NCBI GenBank assembly: GCA_015680685.1
Contig: MNCI01002693.1
Coordinates: 124,923-156,124 of the forward strand
Direction: 5' to 3'
Source: Gnetum montanum
Lineage: Eukaryota > Streptophyta > Gnetopsida > Gnetales > Gnetaceae
DNA: 31,202 bases
Shown: piece by piece, positions 20,096-29,569 of the stretch
How the letters are laid out: each line of letters begins with the position of its first letter
How positions within the stretch are numbered: position 1 is the first letter of the stretch
Made by a program: the position numbers and the translations under genes
The notes under the pieces: generated by a model
What the model was told of the DNA's origin: nothing
Seen by the model: the letters and a program-made list of their open reading frames with translations, nothing else
Database searches by the model: none

Positions 20096-20111
20096 TACCC
20101 CCACAACTAAG
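20096..20111 (-). promoter_or_regulatory. Polypurine tract upstream of the 3' LTR
   Basis: The minus strand reads CTTAGTTGTGGGGGTATGA directly before the LTR start TGATGAAG. The G-run next to the LTR is the expected primer for second-strand synthesis. The first 14 bases recur at 23406-23419. Confidence 0.65.
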
Positions 20112-20345
20112 CAAAAACTCATCCTCGAGTTACTTTACAATTTGGAAGGTATGGATTCTTATTTACAACACACATAACTTAAACACATAAATGACACACA
20201 CATGACACAACATGAATTTACCAAGTGCCCGAGTAACAGAGGAGGACAAATTACAAAAATTACGGTGTTTAGAGAAAAAATTGAACACCGTGCTAGTCTT
20301 GGAGCCTCTACGGTGTAGGAAGATGTACAAAATTGTTGGAGGAGA

Positions 20346-23201
20346 TCACAACGTCCCTGGGGGCAGTGGTTCTGACGAACACCCTCCAGCCTCTAGCTCG
20401 TGTGTTGGTGGCGGCATGGACGTCGATAGCCCTGCAGCAGTTGCAGCTTCTGTAGATAGCCAGAATGCCTCCAAGAGAGCCCTCATTTTCTCTTCTTTAC
20501 TTTTGGGGTCATTCACGATCCAGGCAGCTTCTCCAATGTGTGCTAGAACTAGAATTTCCCAAGGGCAAGGTAGCGCCGAGATGAGTTCTTTCAAATTGAC
20601 GAACCGGGATGTGAACTATTTGCATTCGATATCGAACGCTTGGATTGATGCTTGCAGTTGTTGGTAGTCACTCATTCTTTAGGCCAGGTCCTCCACAATG
20701 GTACGTTGGCCTTCAAAGCTTGTACAGAGGACCTTGAGTTCTGCATTTGCTGTTGCCAGCTTCTATTTTGTTTCCTTGTGCACTTGGAACTCACCCTCGT
20801 ATAGAGAATACAAGGCGGCCACTTGTTTCTCTAGCTCTAACTGCAGCCTCCTGGCTATGAGCATAGCCAAGTTTGCATACCAAAGGTTGGCTAACTCCAT
20901 GTATTTTATCATTTTTTCAATTTTCAGCTCCTTTAGGTAGATTTCCACTTTGTTGTAGGTGTTCAATCCATCAAAGATGGATGGCCATACATTGCCTCCT
21001 TCTCGGAGCTGCTGGAGCGCTTGGTTCATCTGGGCCTTAGTGACTTGAATGTGCTTCTCATTCACCTCTTTTTGCAATCCCACTTGGTCCCTGTAATGAT
21101 TTTTGACTCTTTCAAACTTTAGGGCCTTGTTCTTCCAAGCAGCAATTTCGATTGCAGACTTCTGTTTCAATGCCCGAACTTCCTCCATTCATAGATTCTG
21201 ATTCTCAGTAGCCAACCTTCTTATATCTGTGTTCACCCTGGCTAACTCCTCCTGCTGTTGGTGGATGAAATATTTCATGTGCTCATTCTTTGTACCAACA
21301 TTGCGTAGGTGATGAACTTTGGCGGTCAGCTGCACGTTCTCGTGGTGAACCTCGGCCAAGTCTTTCTGTAAATGATATGCTTGAGCATCTACTATGGCCT
21401 TATCTAGGATCGTTGTCTCCCTTTCATCCTCAACAACTTGAAGTTTAAGCTGAAGCTGTTGGAAAGCTTCATCTCTGGTGATTTCACGATTGAGGATGGC
21501 TGAATCGGTAAGCTAGGCCCTTAATTGGGCAACCTCCATTGTCAAGCATTGACAAGTAGCTTGAGCAGCCTCTAGTTACCCTTCCAAAACAAAGATTTTT
21601 CCCCTTGTCGATAACAGCTCCGACTGGGTTGCAGTGATGTTTTCCGGAAGATCGAAGACATCTAGAAGCGGTTGCCCGGTTCCTACTAGTCGGTCCAACA
21701 TTTCTTCATGTTGGGTTGCATCTATCTTGCTACGTGAAGTTCTGGTAAACATCTGTACATCTTGTAATCCATGGATGTCTGGTACAGGTGCTGTTGGTGC
21801 ATTAAGAGAGGTAGCAATGGTATCAGCAACCACTTCGGCCGTAACTTCTTGTCCATGGTGCTACATCACTAGGACTATCACCCCCTCACCATCCTTCAAG
21901 CATACCAAGAAGGTAGCAACATTCCCTGAGATTTTAGGGAATAACTGCTGGGTTGCAATTGATACATCTCGGATGCTCGGATCTATTTTGGTTCAAATGG
22001 GTGCTCAGGCGGCAGAAAATATCGACCCTACCCTTTCAAGGAAGCTGACTGATTGCGCCAATTGCTCCAGGTGACTCATGGTAGGGCGATAGACCGAAGG
22101 ATCATCTCCCCCACCAGTTCTACCAGATTTCTCTCGTTGATTCGAGAGCATTTCCTGGATCTCGTGGATGTATGTTGCTGTTGTTTGCGAGCCCAGCTGC
22201 ATTGTTTACACAAGTGATGGAGGTGGTTGCTGCTCTTCCTCTATCTGTGTGGTAGCAAGCATTTTGTCTTTTATCATTTCTCGCCACGAGGCAATTGGGG
22301 TGCATCGAATGATATCATTAGAGTACTGTGCTATCCTTGCCCGTTTGCATAGCTTTCGGATTAGGCAGGAAAAAGGGAGAGTGCATCTTCCATGTTCGTT
22401 CTCTATGAACCTCTTTTCAATTTCCAAAAAAAATAGCTATTGAAGACTCATGGGAAATTTCCCACTCAAGGCGACACATGCACGAGCGGAGAAGACAGTG
22501 ATTTTACTCGGTCTTACTATTGGATTTAGATGGTAAGACGCTACCTTTGAATAGACTCTCTCCACCATGGTCAAGGAGCCGAAATCCTTGCACTCTACCC
22601 CATAGCACTGTTGGATCCATTACACCTTTACCCCTGGATCGGCCTGCTTAGGAATTTTCACCACATCTTCCCCAGTTTCGGGCAACCCCAGAGCTTGCGC
22701 TATTGCCTCTGAAGAGTAAGAGACATATATGTCCTTTATTCTTACTCTTGACCCTATCTGCCGATTTGTCTAGAAGAGATATATTTCTTCTAAGTACCAT
22801 TCACCACTGGTTGTGAGGATTGGCGACATCGAAGAGCTCTACAATTGAAGTCTCACATCTTCTGAAGTGTTCTCCAGGAATGGCCCAAAATTTAACTCTT
22901 GGAGGACTGTCTGCTACACCTTGCGTGGCGTGATAGCATCAAGGCAGGCTTGGGTCAGTGTGACCTCAAGTTGCAGTGCTATCCTAGGCCTCTCGTCCCT
23001 TAGCGATTACACGTTGGGAATCTCCTCTTCGGGAATCTGGTGGACAGATTCCATGTCAGGTCATTCGTGGAAGGGTCTAGTTGCATGAGAACCCTCCGCA
23101 TACTTTGGCGGTTGCACTCCTCGTCCCCTTCCTGTACGTGGGCACTTGTCCCTTGGTTGCGATGATCCTTCATCCCTTGGGTGCCTCGATTTGGATGCCA
23201 T
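20346..23201 (-). pseudogene. ORF3: 952-codon extra reading frame with a plant-transposon-like domain and long coiled coil
   Basis: A single frame runs from ATG at 23201 to TGA at 20346-20348, with no frameshift but 17 internal stops (8 TAG, 5 TAA, 4 TGA). The N-terminus is basic and polar (MASKSRHPRDEG, TGRGRG). Residues of roughly 130-330 hold VSYSSEAIAQALGLP, YHLNPIVRPSKITVFSARAC, IEKRFIENEHGRCTLPFSCL and IRKLCKRARI; this pattern resembles the 'putative plant transposon protein' domain (Pfam Transposase_32 style) found in Athila-type elements. A Gln/Pro-rich linker follows, then a long heptad-rich region (EEVRALKQKSAIEIAAWKNK, NEKHIQVTKAQMNQALQQLR, MLIARRLQLELEKQVAALYS). The C-terminus is Ser/Pro/Glu-rich. 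No signal peptide or membrane segment is visible, so this is not an ordinary envelope protein. The start is chosen because a strong splice acceptor abuts it. Function unknown. Confidence 0.7.
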
Positions 23202-23690
23202 CTGAAAACAAACATAACCGTCCATTAGACCGTTTGAAAGTAGCCTAAAATGGTCTGTATATACCTTTTTTAGCTTGACCAAGTTATGTTAATGGCATAG
23301 GCACACTGTTAAGTCTCCTGGAGTGTTAAGTTAGGGGTTAGGGCCAAAGGTTTTGTAATTAACAACTAATTAATTAATTAATTAATTACACAAGGGCACC
23401 CCTCCCCCCCACAACTAAGTGCATACCTTCGGGTTGCGTAAAAGGGAAAGGATAGGTTGATGCGAACACGTGATGGAATGTAGGTGTGTTGGGAAGGGTT
23501 AGGTAGAAAAATGGTAAAAATTCCCCTCAATTTGGAATCCAAATGATGAAAAATACAAAGTGTGGTAGGGTATTTATAAGGGTTGGGGCTGCGTTGACGG
23601 GGCTGCATATACGCAGTGGCTGCGTATACGGGGCCCCGTATATGCAGCACTATTCACCCGTGGACCAACGTTGACCAACCCAAAAAAAAC
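23202..23690 (-). promoter_or_regulatory. Promoter-like leader of ORF3 with a candidate 5' intron
   Basis: On the minus strand a TATA box (TATAAATA, plus 23571-23578) is preceded by GC-rich modules (ATATACGGGGCCCCGTATAC, TGCGTTGACGGGGCTGC in opposite sense) like those in the LTR U3 regions. Downstream lie a donor-like CCCGAAG|GTATGC (exon end at 23427) and an acceptor-like TTTGTTTTCAG that ends at 23202, one base before the ORF3 ATG. The 225-bp candidate intron contains an (AATT)n run at 23368-23388 and a copy of the 14-bp polypurine-tract motif (23406-23419). No poly(A) signal occurs at the LTR-typical spacing, so it is not simply an LTR. Splicing is inferred, not shown. Confidence 0.55.
23368..23388. 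repeat. (AATT)n microsatellite
   Basis: About five uninterrupted AATT units within the candidate ORF3 leader intron. Confidence 0.85.
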
Positions 23691-24408
23691 ATGAAATGAA
23701 AAATTTAAAAATCAAGGCAATTGAAGTGCAGAAAAGGCCTGATCATGGCTAAAGATAAGAGGAAGGGAATTAAGCGTGAAAAAAAACAAAATTGAAGAAC
23801 GTGGGTAAAAAAGAACTCAAGCGAGGATGAAATCGAATGATGGGACACTAAAACAATGAACCAAGAAATCCAAAGGAGTGAAAACTTAACTAGAAAAATC
23901 AAGAATATGTAGGTGGGTCCTCCCCATAGTAGGCAACAGCCGTATAGCCCCTGCATACCCTCAACACTAGGGTCCATGGACCTGGGAGCTGATAAATGGT
24001 GTTACGAGTGAAGATGCCAAACCAAGAGAAACCCGCCAAGGCATGAGAGACCAACAGGAAACACAACAAACACACAACATAAAAAGGGTAGTGAGGTGAG
24101 TACGAAGAGAAGCGGGAATGGAAGGAGAGGAGAAAATGGAAAGTCCGAGTGTTAGCCACATGAAACCCCATGTGTAAGCGTGGTTAAGTGACCCGATAGA
24201 ACCCTCTTGAAATCATACCCAAAACCATCCGTGACCAGTGACCTCGCAGCTATAGATGAAGTCCCGACCATCCCCTAAGGAAACAGGAATGACCACATAG
24301 AAAACCACCACTCCAGGAAGCATGAAAATAGGGAAGTGAAATAGGACAAAGTTAGAGGAGACCAAGTCCCAACACAAATATGGGTGGCTCGCGAGAGGTG
24401 GTCTAAGA

Positions 24409-24613
24409 GGTGTGCTTTGAATTCCCACCGCGATATGTTTTGTTTTTCTTTTTGTGCAAGGGAACCACACCATGCGAAGACCCATGTGTGTGTGCATGCA
24501 TCCAACCAAGGGGTATGCTTTGAATCCTCAATTTATTTTGTTTATTTTTATTTTTGTTCTTTTTTTTTCTTTTTAATTTTTTCTCTTGAATGAGGACCAC
24601 ACCATGCAAGGTC
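24409..24613. repeat. Two-copy direct duplication in the spacer
   Basis: 24409-24483 and 24509-24613 both begin with a tgctttgaat-like block, pass through a T-rich run and end at ga-ccacaccatgc. The second copy has a longer T-run. Confidence 0.7.
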
Positions 24614-25009
24614 AAACAACCCAAAAACTTCCGTGGAGAGAGACGTGGAGTGGGAGGAAATTCATAAGGACACACCAGAAACCCAAGGAACAGAAAAGAA
24701 CAACAAATAAAGCATTCCCCTTGAAGTCACACCCAATTCAAACTAGTGGATCATCCTATAGTCAGGGAACAACACAAGTTACACATTCATTAAAACATTT
24801 TTAATTGAAGGGGTTGCATGTGCACGACACAAGGAAAACCATGAGATGGTGAATGGGTGGATGACATGGACTCATTGCCGAGTGTATGAAGTGGAATGTT
24901 GTAAAACCAAGGACAACCATGCAAAGGCGGGAACCAGAAAACTAGGAAGACTATTTTAGTACCCATCGTAATAAAAATTGACCCCACCAAACAATAGGAT
25001 GACAACAAA

Positions 25010-25160
25010 AAGTAAACAAAAAGAGCACAAACATGGAAAATAAAGAAGTGTAAAACAAAATCATAAAACAAAAAATTGGAAAACAAAAAGGGTAGAAAAC
25101 AAAGAAGGGGAAAACAAAAAATAGAAAACAAAAAAGTGTAAAATAAAAAATGATAAAATG
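25010..25160. repeat. A-rich minisatellite-like array
   Basis: About nine irregular units built on ggaaaacaaaaa / gtaaaacaaaa, 13-18 bp each. On the minus strand it would read as a Phe/Leu-rich low-complexity peptide. Confidence 0.65.
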
Positions 25161-25283
25161 GTGAGGGTGCAGTGAAATGGATCAACAGGGATGAGGGTCT
25201 CCCCCACGACTGAGTGGAAAGAAGGAGATGTGAAAGATGGAGCATGGATGACCGGTTGATGATGAGGCTATGACACTGGCTAC

Positions 25284-26430
25284 CTAAAACTCATGGAAAG
25301 GTTTGAGTTGTTGGCGGTTGACCAACTGTGTTCTAGTGGGATCCCCAAGTTTGTGAATTAGCAAGGCCCTAGATGGGAAGGTTTTGGAGACAATATAAGG
25401 TCCCTCCCATAGCATCTGAAAGTTCATTGGTTGGGATATATGTGAGGGATTCCAATACAATACCTTGTCTCCACACCAAAATATGACCTTTCGAATCTTA
25501 AGATCATGTCTTTTCTTGTTGTAGGCCTTGTGGGTTTCATTGGAAAATAGGGCTACTAATCGGTTCTCATCTAGCACACTTAAGTTGATTAATCATTCTC
25601 GTTGTGCTAGGGGTAGGTCAAGGTCAAGGTCACAGGCAGTGGATAGTGTCCAGAGTTCTGCTTGGATTGGAAGTGTTGGCAACTTACTGTACACTAACTC
25701 ATAGGGAGAGTACCCTACAGGAAGTTTCCAGGTGGAGCGATAGGCCCATAGGGCATCGTTACGCTTGGTACTCCAGTCCCTCCTGTATTTGCTAATTGTT
25801 CGTGTAAAGATCTTGGTAATTTCCCTATTTTTAACTTCGGCCTACCCATTGGCTTGGGGGTGATAAGGTGTTGTAAATTTGTATGTTACCCCTAAGCATT
25901 GCATGATTTTACGAAAAGTAACCCCCATGAAGTGTGTCCCATTATCAGAAATGAGTGCACGAGGCACTCCAAACCTAGTAATGATTTGTTGTTGAAAAAA
26001 TCATGCGGTAGTGTTGGAAGAACAGTCGATGACGGCTATCGCTTCTGCCCACTTTGTATAGTAGTCCACCGCCACGATGATATATGCCTTTCCGTTTGAT
26101 AAGGGGGTGATGGGTCCCATGAAGTTGATACCCTAGATGTTAAAGGGCTCCAGTGGTTGAATACATTGTTGAGGTTCCTCCAATCATTCCAACATCCCAC
26201 CATCTCATTGGCATCATTCATAGGAGCGAGCGAACCATTGTGCATCCCTGAAGAGTGTAAGCCAATAATACCCTACAAGTAGGATTTCAATGGTCATTCT
26301 GCATCCAGCATAGTGGCCCCCACACGGGCTCTCGTGAGCATCTTGGAGGATGCGTAGTGTATCAGCATTAGGGACACACCATCAGACTAAGCCGTCTACG
26401 CACACCTTGTAGAGGTGGTCATTGATTTCC
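25284..26430 (-). pseudogene. Integrase domain of the right-hand element
   Basis: Zinc domain: DAHESPCGGHYAG, then TIEILLVGYYWLTLFRDAQW and SYE-stop-CQ; the two His and the last Cys remain, but the first Cys of the CxxC pair has become Tyr. Core: GINFMGPITPL, VDYYTKWAEA (first Asp, plus 26064-26066), ALISDNGTHF (second Asp) and HPQANG-stop-AEVKNREI (Glu kept, Gln turned into TAG). C-terminal tail: DKVLYWNPSHISQP, MLWEGPYIVSKTFPSRALLI and LKPFHEF, ending at TAA/TAG 25284-25286. The frame agrees with RT and RNase H. Integrase inserts the cDNA into the genome; this copy cannot work as it stands. Confidence 0.85.
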
Positions 26431-26591
26431 ATGAAATGCTTGGCCTTATGGAGAAACCGTTGTTTCTATTGATGATTCCATTCTTTTGGCAACTCCTGTG
26501 TTGTAAGGTAGGTAAGGATGTGGTTGAACCAAGGATATTCCTTGGGTGCTTAAGGATCAACGATGCCTGTGAAGAGGATTTCATCTGGAAA

Positions 26592-27020
26592 CTAGTCAGA
26601 TAAAGGCTCCTCCTCTTCTGCATTATCCCATCGTAACCGAGAAAAATGGTCAGCGACCACATTCTCAGACCCCTTTCTGTCTACCATGGTCAAATCAAAC
26701 TCTTGAAGAATCACCAGCCACCGGATTATGCGGGGGCTTACCGTTGGTTTGTTCATCAGGAACCGGATAACATTGTGGTCTGTGTGCACAAACACTTTGT
26801 ATCTGAGCACATAGTGCCGGAATTTATCCAATGTGAACACCACTGCCATCAATTCTTTCTTGGTGGTAGTGTAGTTCAGTTGTGCACCCACAATGCTACA
26901 GCTTTCACAGTGAATATAATACAGACGTTTTTCATTGTCACACTGTGTAAGCACGGCTCCCAAAGCATAGTTGGAGGCATCCATCATAATATGGCAAGGT
27001 TTGGACCAATCAGATGCCCA
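26592..27020 (-). pseudogene. RNase H domain of the right-hand element
   Basis: MMDASNYALGAVLTQ holds the first catalytic Asp, AQLNYTTTKKELMAVVFTLD the Glu, FVHTDHNVIRFLMNKP the second Asp, and GSENVVADHFSRL the last Asp, so the DEDD set is complete. The domain degrades the RNA strand of the RNA-DNA hybrid. The 396-bp stretch is free of stops, the best preserved part of pol, and ends in an acidic EEEEP linker towards the integrase zinc domain. Confidence 0.85.
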
Positions 27021-27870
27021 TAGAACCGAAGCTTCTATGAGTTTTTGCTTTAGCTCTTGGAATGCAGACTCACATTTCTTGGTCTAGAAAAATGGAGCAT
27101 CCTTCTTTGTAAGCTCTACCAATGGTCAGGCTATCTTTGAGAAGTGTTAAATGAAGCACCAGTAGTAACCAATGTGCCCAAGGAATGACTGCACATCTTT
27201 GACAGTACTTGGTTGATGGGTAATTCCTTGGATGACTCTGATCTTTTCAAGGTCTACGCTGATCCCTATTGATGAAATGAGATGCCCCAACACTATGCCC
27301 TCTTGGACCATCAGATGGCTCTTTTGCCAGTTGAGCTGCAGATTGGTGTCTACACACCTCTTTAGAACTTGCTCTAGGCGGTCCAATGCTTGCTCGAACA
27401 TGGCACCATAGGTGGAGAATTCATCCATGAAGACTTCTATACCATTGCCGATTTGTTGCTAGAAGATGCTCAGGACAAGGCATTGAAATGTCGCAGGCAC
27501 ATTGCACAGGCCAAAGGGCATCTTCTTATATGAAAAAGTCCCCCATGGACTCGTGAAAGTAGTTTTGGCCTAGTCCTCTGGTGCGATTTGAATCTGGTTA
27601 TAACCACTATAATCATCCAAAAAGCTGTAATACTGGTTTCCTGCGATTATGTCCAATACCTGGTCCAAAAATGGGAGTAGGAAGTTGTCCTTGAAAGTTG
27701 CCATATTGAGCAACCGGAAATCGATACAGACCCTCCACTTGCCACCTTTCTTGGGTACAATAATGAGTGGGCTAACCCATTTGCTATCAACAACTGAATA
27801 GATGAATCCTGCCTTAAGAAGTTGTTCAATTCCCTCCTTTACTACTTGCTTCAACTTGGGATTTAACCGT
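27021..27870 (-). pseudogene. Reverse transcriptase domain of the right-hand element
   Basis: From VVKEGIEQLLKAGFIYSVVD the order is SKWVSPLIIVPKKGGKWRVC, IDFRLLNMATFKDNFLLPFL, DQVLDIIAGNQYYSFLDDYS (first catalytic Asp in FLDDYSGYNQ), APED-stop-AKTTF, the KKMPFGLCNVPATFQ-like block, then IEVFMDEFSTYG. The normal FMDDF has become FMDEF: the second Asp of the catalytic pair is Glu. Next come LQLNWQKSHLMVQEGIVLGH and SFLGHIGYYW. TAG stops interrupt the domain at two or more CAG-like positions. The motifs are those of the Athila/Tat branch. Confidence 0.85.
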
Positions 27871-28330
27871 CTTTGTGGTTGTCACCGTGGCTTCATGGAA
27901 GGGTCAAGGTAGACCCAATGCTGGCAGATCCTGGGATCAATTCCAACCAGCTCAGAATAGGACCACGCGAATGCAACAACCCATTTGTTTACCATCACCA
28001 GCAACTTCTTTTTCTGTTCAGGAGCAAGGGAAGCATTGATAATTACTGGCTTGCCAATTTGCAAGAATGCATACTCTAAATGAGCTGATAGGGATTTTAG
28101 TTTAAGGGGCTCTTGCTTGAAGCGCTCAGGGATCTCTAGCTTTCTCCGATCATCAAAGTCATCAACGATGGAGGTTTGTCGATGAATATCCTCCATCACA
28201 TCCATGCTATCAATATAGGCTTGCACTATCCCCTCAGATGGTTCCATGCAGATTGTGCTCCTAGTAGGATCAGCTATCAGCCACTGGGTGCCCTCTTGGG
28301 TAGTGGTTGCTGCATAAAGGCACTGTTGAA
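27871..28330 (-). pseudogene. Protease-RT connector of the right-hand element
   Basis: MEPSEGIVQAYIDSMDVMED opens a connector that continues with LKSLSAHLEYAFLQIGKPVI, INASLAPEQKKKLLVMVNKW, VVAFAWSYSELVGIDPRICQ and HWVYLDPSMKPR. The pattern LPxHLxYAFL...ISxxLxxEQExKLLxVL...WxxxDIxGIxPxxCxHxIxL is the standard Athila-type N-terminal extension of RT. Same frame as the downstream domains. Confidence 0.8.
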
Positions 28331-28519
28331 TTTGTGATTCCTCAGTACACTAACTACATACTTGAATGGATGTCTGCTAAATGGACCATAGCTGCTGCAC
28401 ATAGTTGCACCCTGAGTCACTGTATGCGATGCATGGAACTCTTTTCTTCTCTATCTTCCCGAAAGGATTTTCCTATGAAATTTCCAGGGATAGATCTCAG
28501 AGTCCTAGTCGTGCATCCA

Positions 28520-28860
28520 TAGTGCTTAGCCAGGCTCTTCCCATGATGATTGGGAAGTTCCCCTTACAATTTTCAACAGGGATGACCAGGAAGTCAGTAG
28601 GGTAGGACCACCCACAGAAGGTGGTCACAATGTCCTCCATCAAACCCAAAGGAACGGTGATGGATTGATCTGCTAACTCAAGCTAGATGTTGCTCTTCTT
28701 TAGTAGGGGTAGGTTCCAATTCTTGTACATATCATGAGAGATTAGATTAACCCCTAACCCTGAGTCCAGAAGAGCTTTGCACAGCTCGTTCCCATCCACT
28801 TGAAGATAGATTAGGGGGCTTCCTAGATCTGTCAATTTCTGGGGAAGAGACCCAGCCTTG
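28520..28860 (-). pseudogene. Aspartic protease domain of the right-hand element
   Basis: VDGNELCKALLDSGLGVNLI carries the active-site DSG (Asp at plus 28764-28766). It is followed by SHDMYKNWNLPLLKK, a TAG, LELADQSITVPLGLMEDIVT and FPIIMGRAWLSTMDA, the flap-to-C-terminal part of plant retropepsins (GRPFLxT/A-like). Upstream is a Pro/Gln/Ser-rich region (28860-29560) that separates it from the zinc knuckle. Confidence 0.8.
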
Positions 28861-29569
28861 ATCTAGTCGATCACGACATGTGTAAGCATGACCATCTGGA
28901 CATTGGATTGCGGTGGAGTGGAGGATTGCTTGGGTGGTATGATGGTAGAGGTATTGGTAGGTTCTGAGGCATTGGCCATAGATGTAGGTGATGGTGTATT
29001 CAGATTATTGGGCTAGAAGAAGGAATGTTTGCGTGGCTTGTGTTCTGGTCCACTCAGCCTAGATGCTAGTTGTAAGTTAGCAATCCTCATAGCATTTTGT
29101 TGTTTTGGCTATGGTGGTATTTCTTCCTGCATGGATGGAGCAAGTGGCAATGGAGAGGGATGATGTGGAGAAGTGGTAGAAGAAGGTGAAGAAGGGTAGA
29201 AGTGATGTGGATTTGTCCCCCTGGGTGATGGAGATGGATGTCTGAAATATTCAGGGGGGTGGTAGTAATTGGGAAAGGCCGCATGACTGGAAGACTCTCT
29301 TGGAGAGATAGGCTACTGAACATAGTACCCGTAAGGATCTGGTTGCTTATAATGGTACTGCTGCCTTGGAGGTGGTATCCCCCACGCTTGTGGTTGCTGC
29401 CATTGTTGGAAATACTTTGATGGTTGCGGAGGCATTCCACTTGGATAGTATCCTTGCTACTAGTGGTGGAATCGTCGAGGGTTACCTTGTGGATAAGGCA
29501 ACCTTCGAGGCGTCTGCCTTTGTGCCAAACGAGGGTTCAAGGCATAGACCCTAGAATCTTGTAGGTGAG

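Larger units (their letters stand above)
23691..25283 (-). other. Spacer between integrase and the ORF3 leader
   Basis: No conserved protein is recognised. The stretch holds a two-copy duplication (24409-24483 and 24509-24613, sharing gtgctttgaat-like and ggaccacaccatgc blocks with a T-rich insert) and an A-rich minisatellite-like zone at 25010-25160. Minus-strand frames here give only low-complexity Phe/Leu-rich peptides. Confidence 0.55.

Noticed and set aside
20212-22443. Plus-strand frames of up to 151 codons opposite ORF3
   Set aside because: They are antisense shadows; the minus-strand frame continues across all of them in one register with coiled-coil pattern.
23420-23690. An LTR (5' end of a second element) at the ORF3 leader
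   Set aside because: U3-like modules and a TATA box are present, but there is no TGATGAG end, no primer binding site and no poly(A) signal at the family spacing of 175 bp.
25010-25160. CRISPR-like or other regular repeat array
   Set aside because: Units are irregular in length and A-rich with no spacer structure; a slippage-type low-complexity array in a plant retrotransposon.
24790-25245. Membrane protein (Phe/Leu-rich 151-codon minus-strand frame) as an envelope gene
   Set aside because: The hydrophobic part is the translated A-rich minisatellite; composition, not conservation, produces it.
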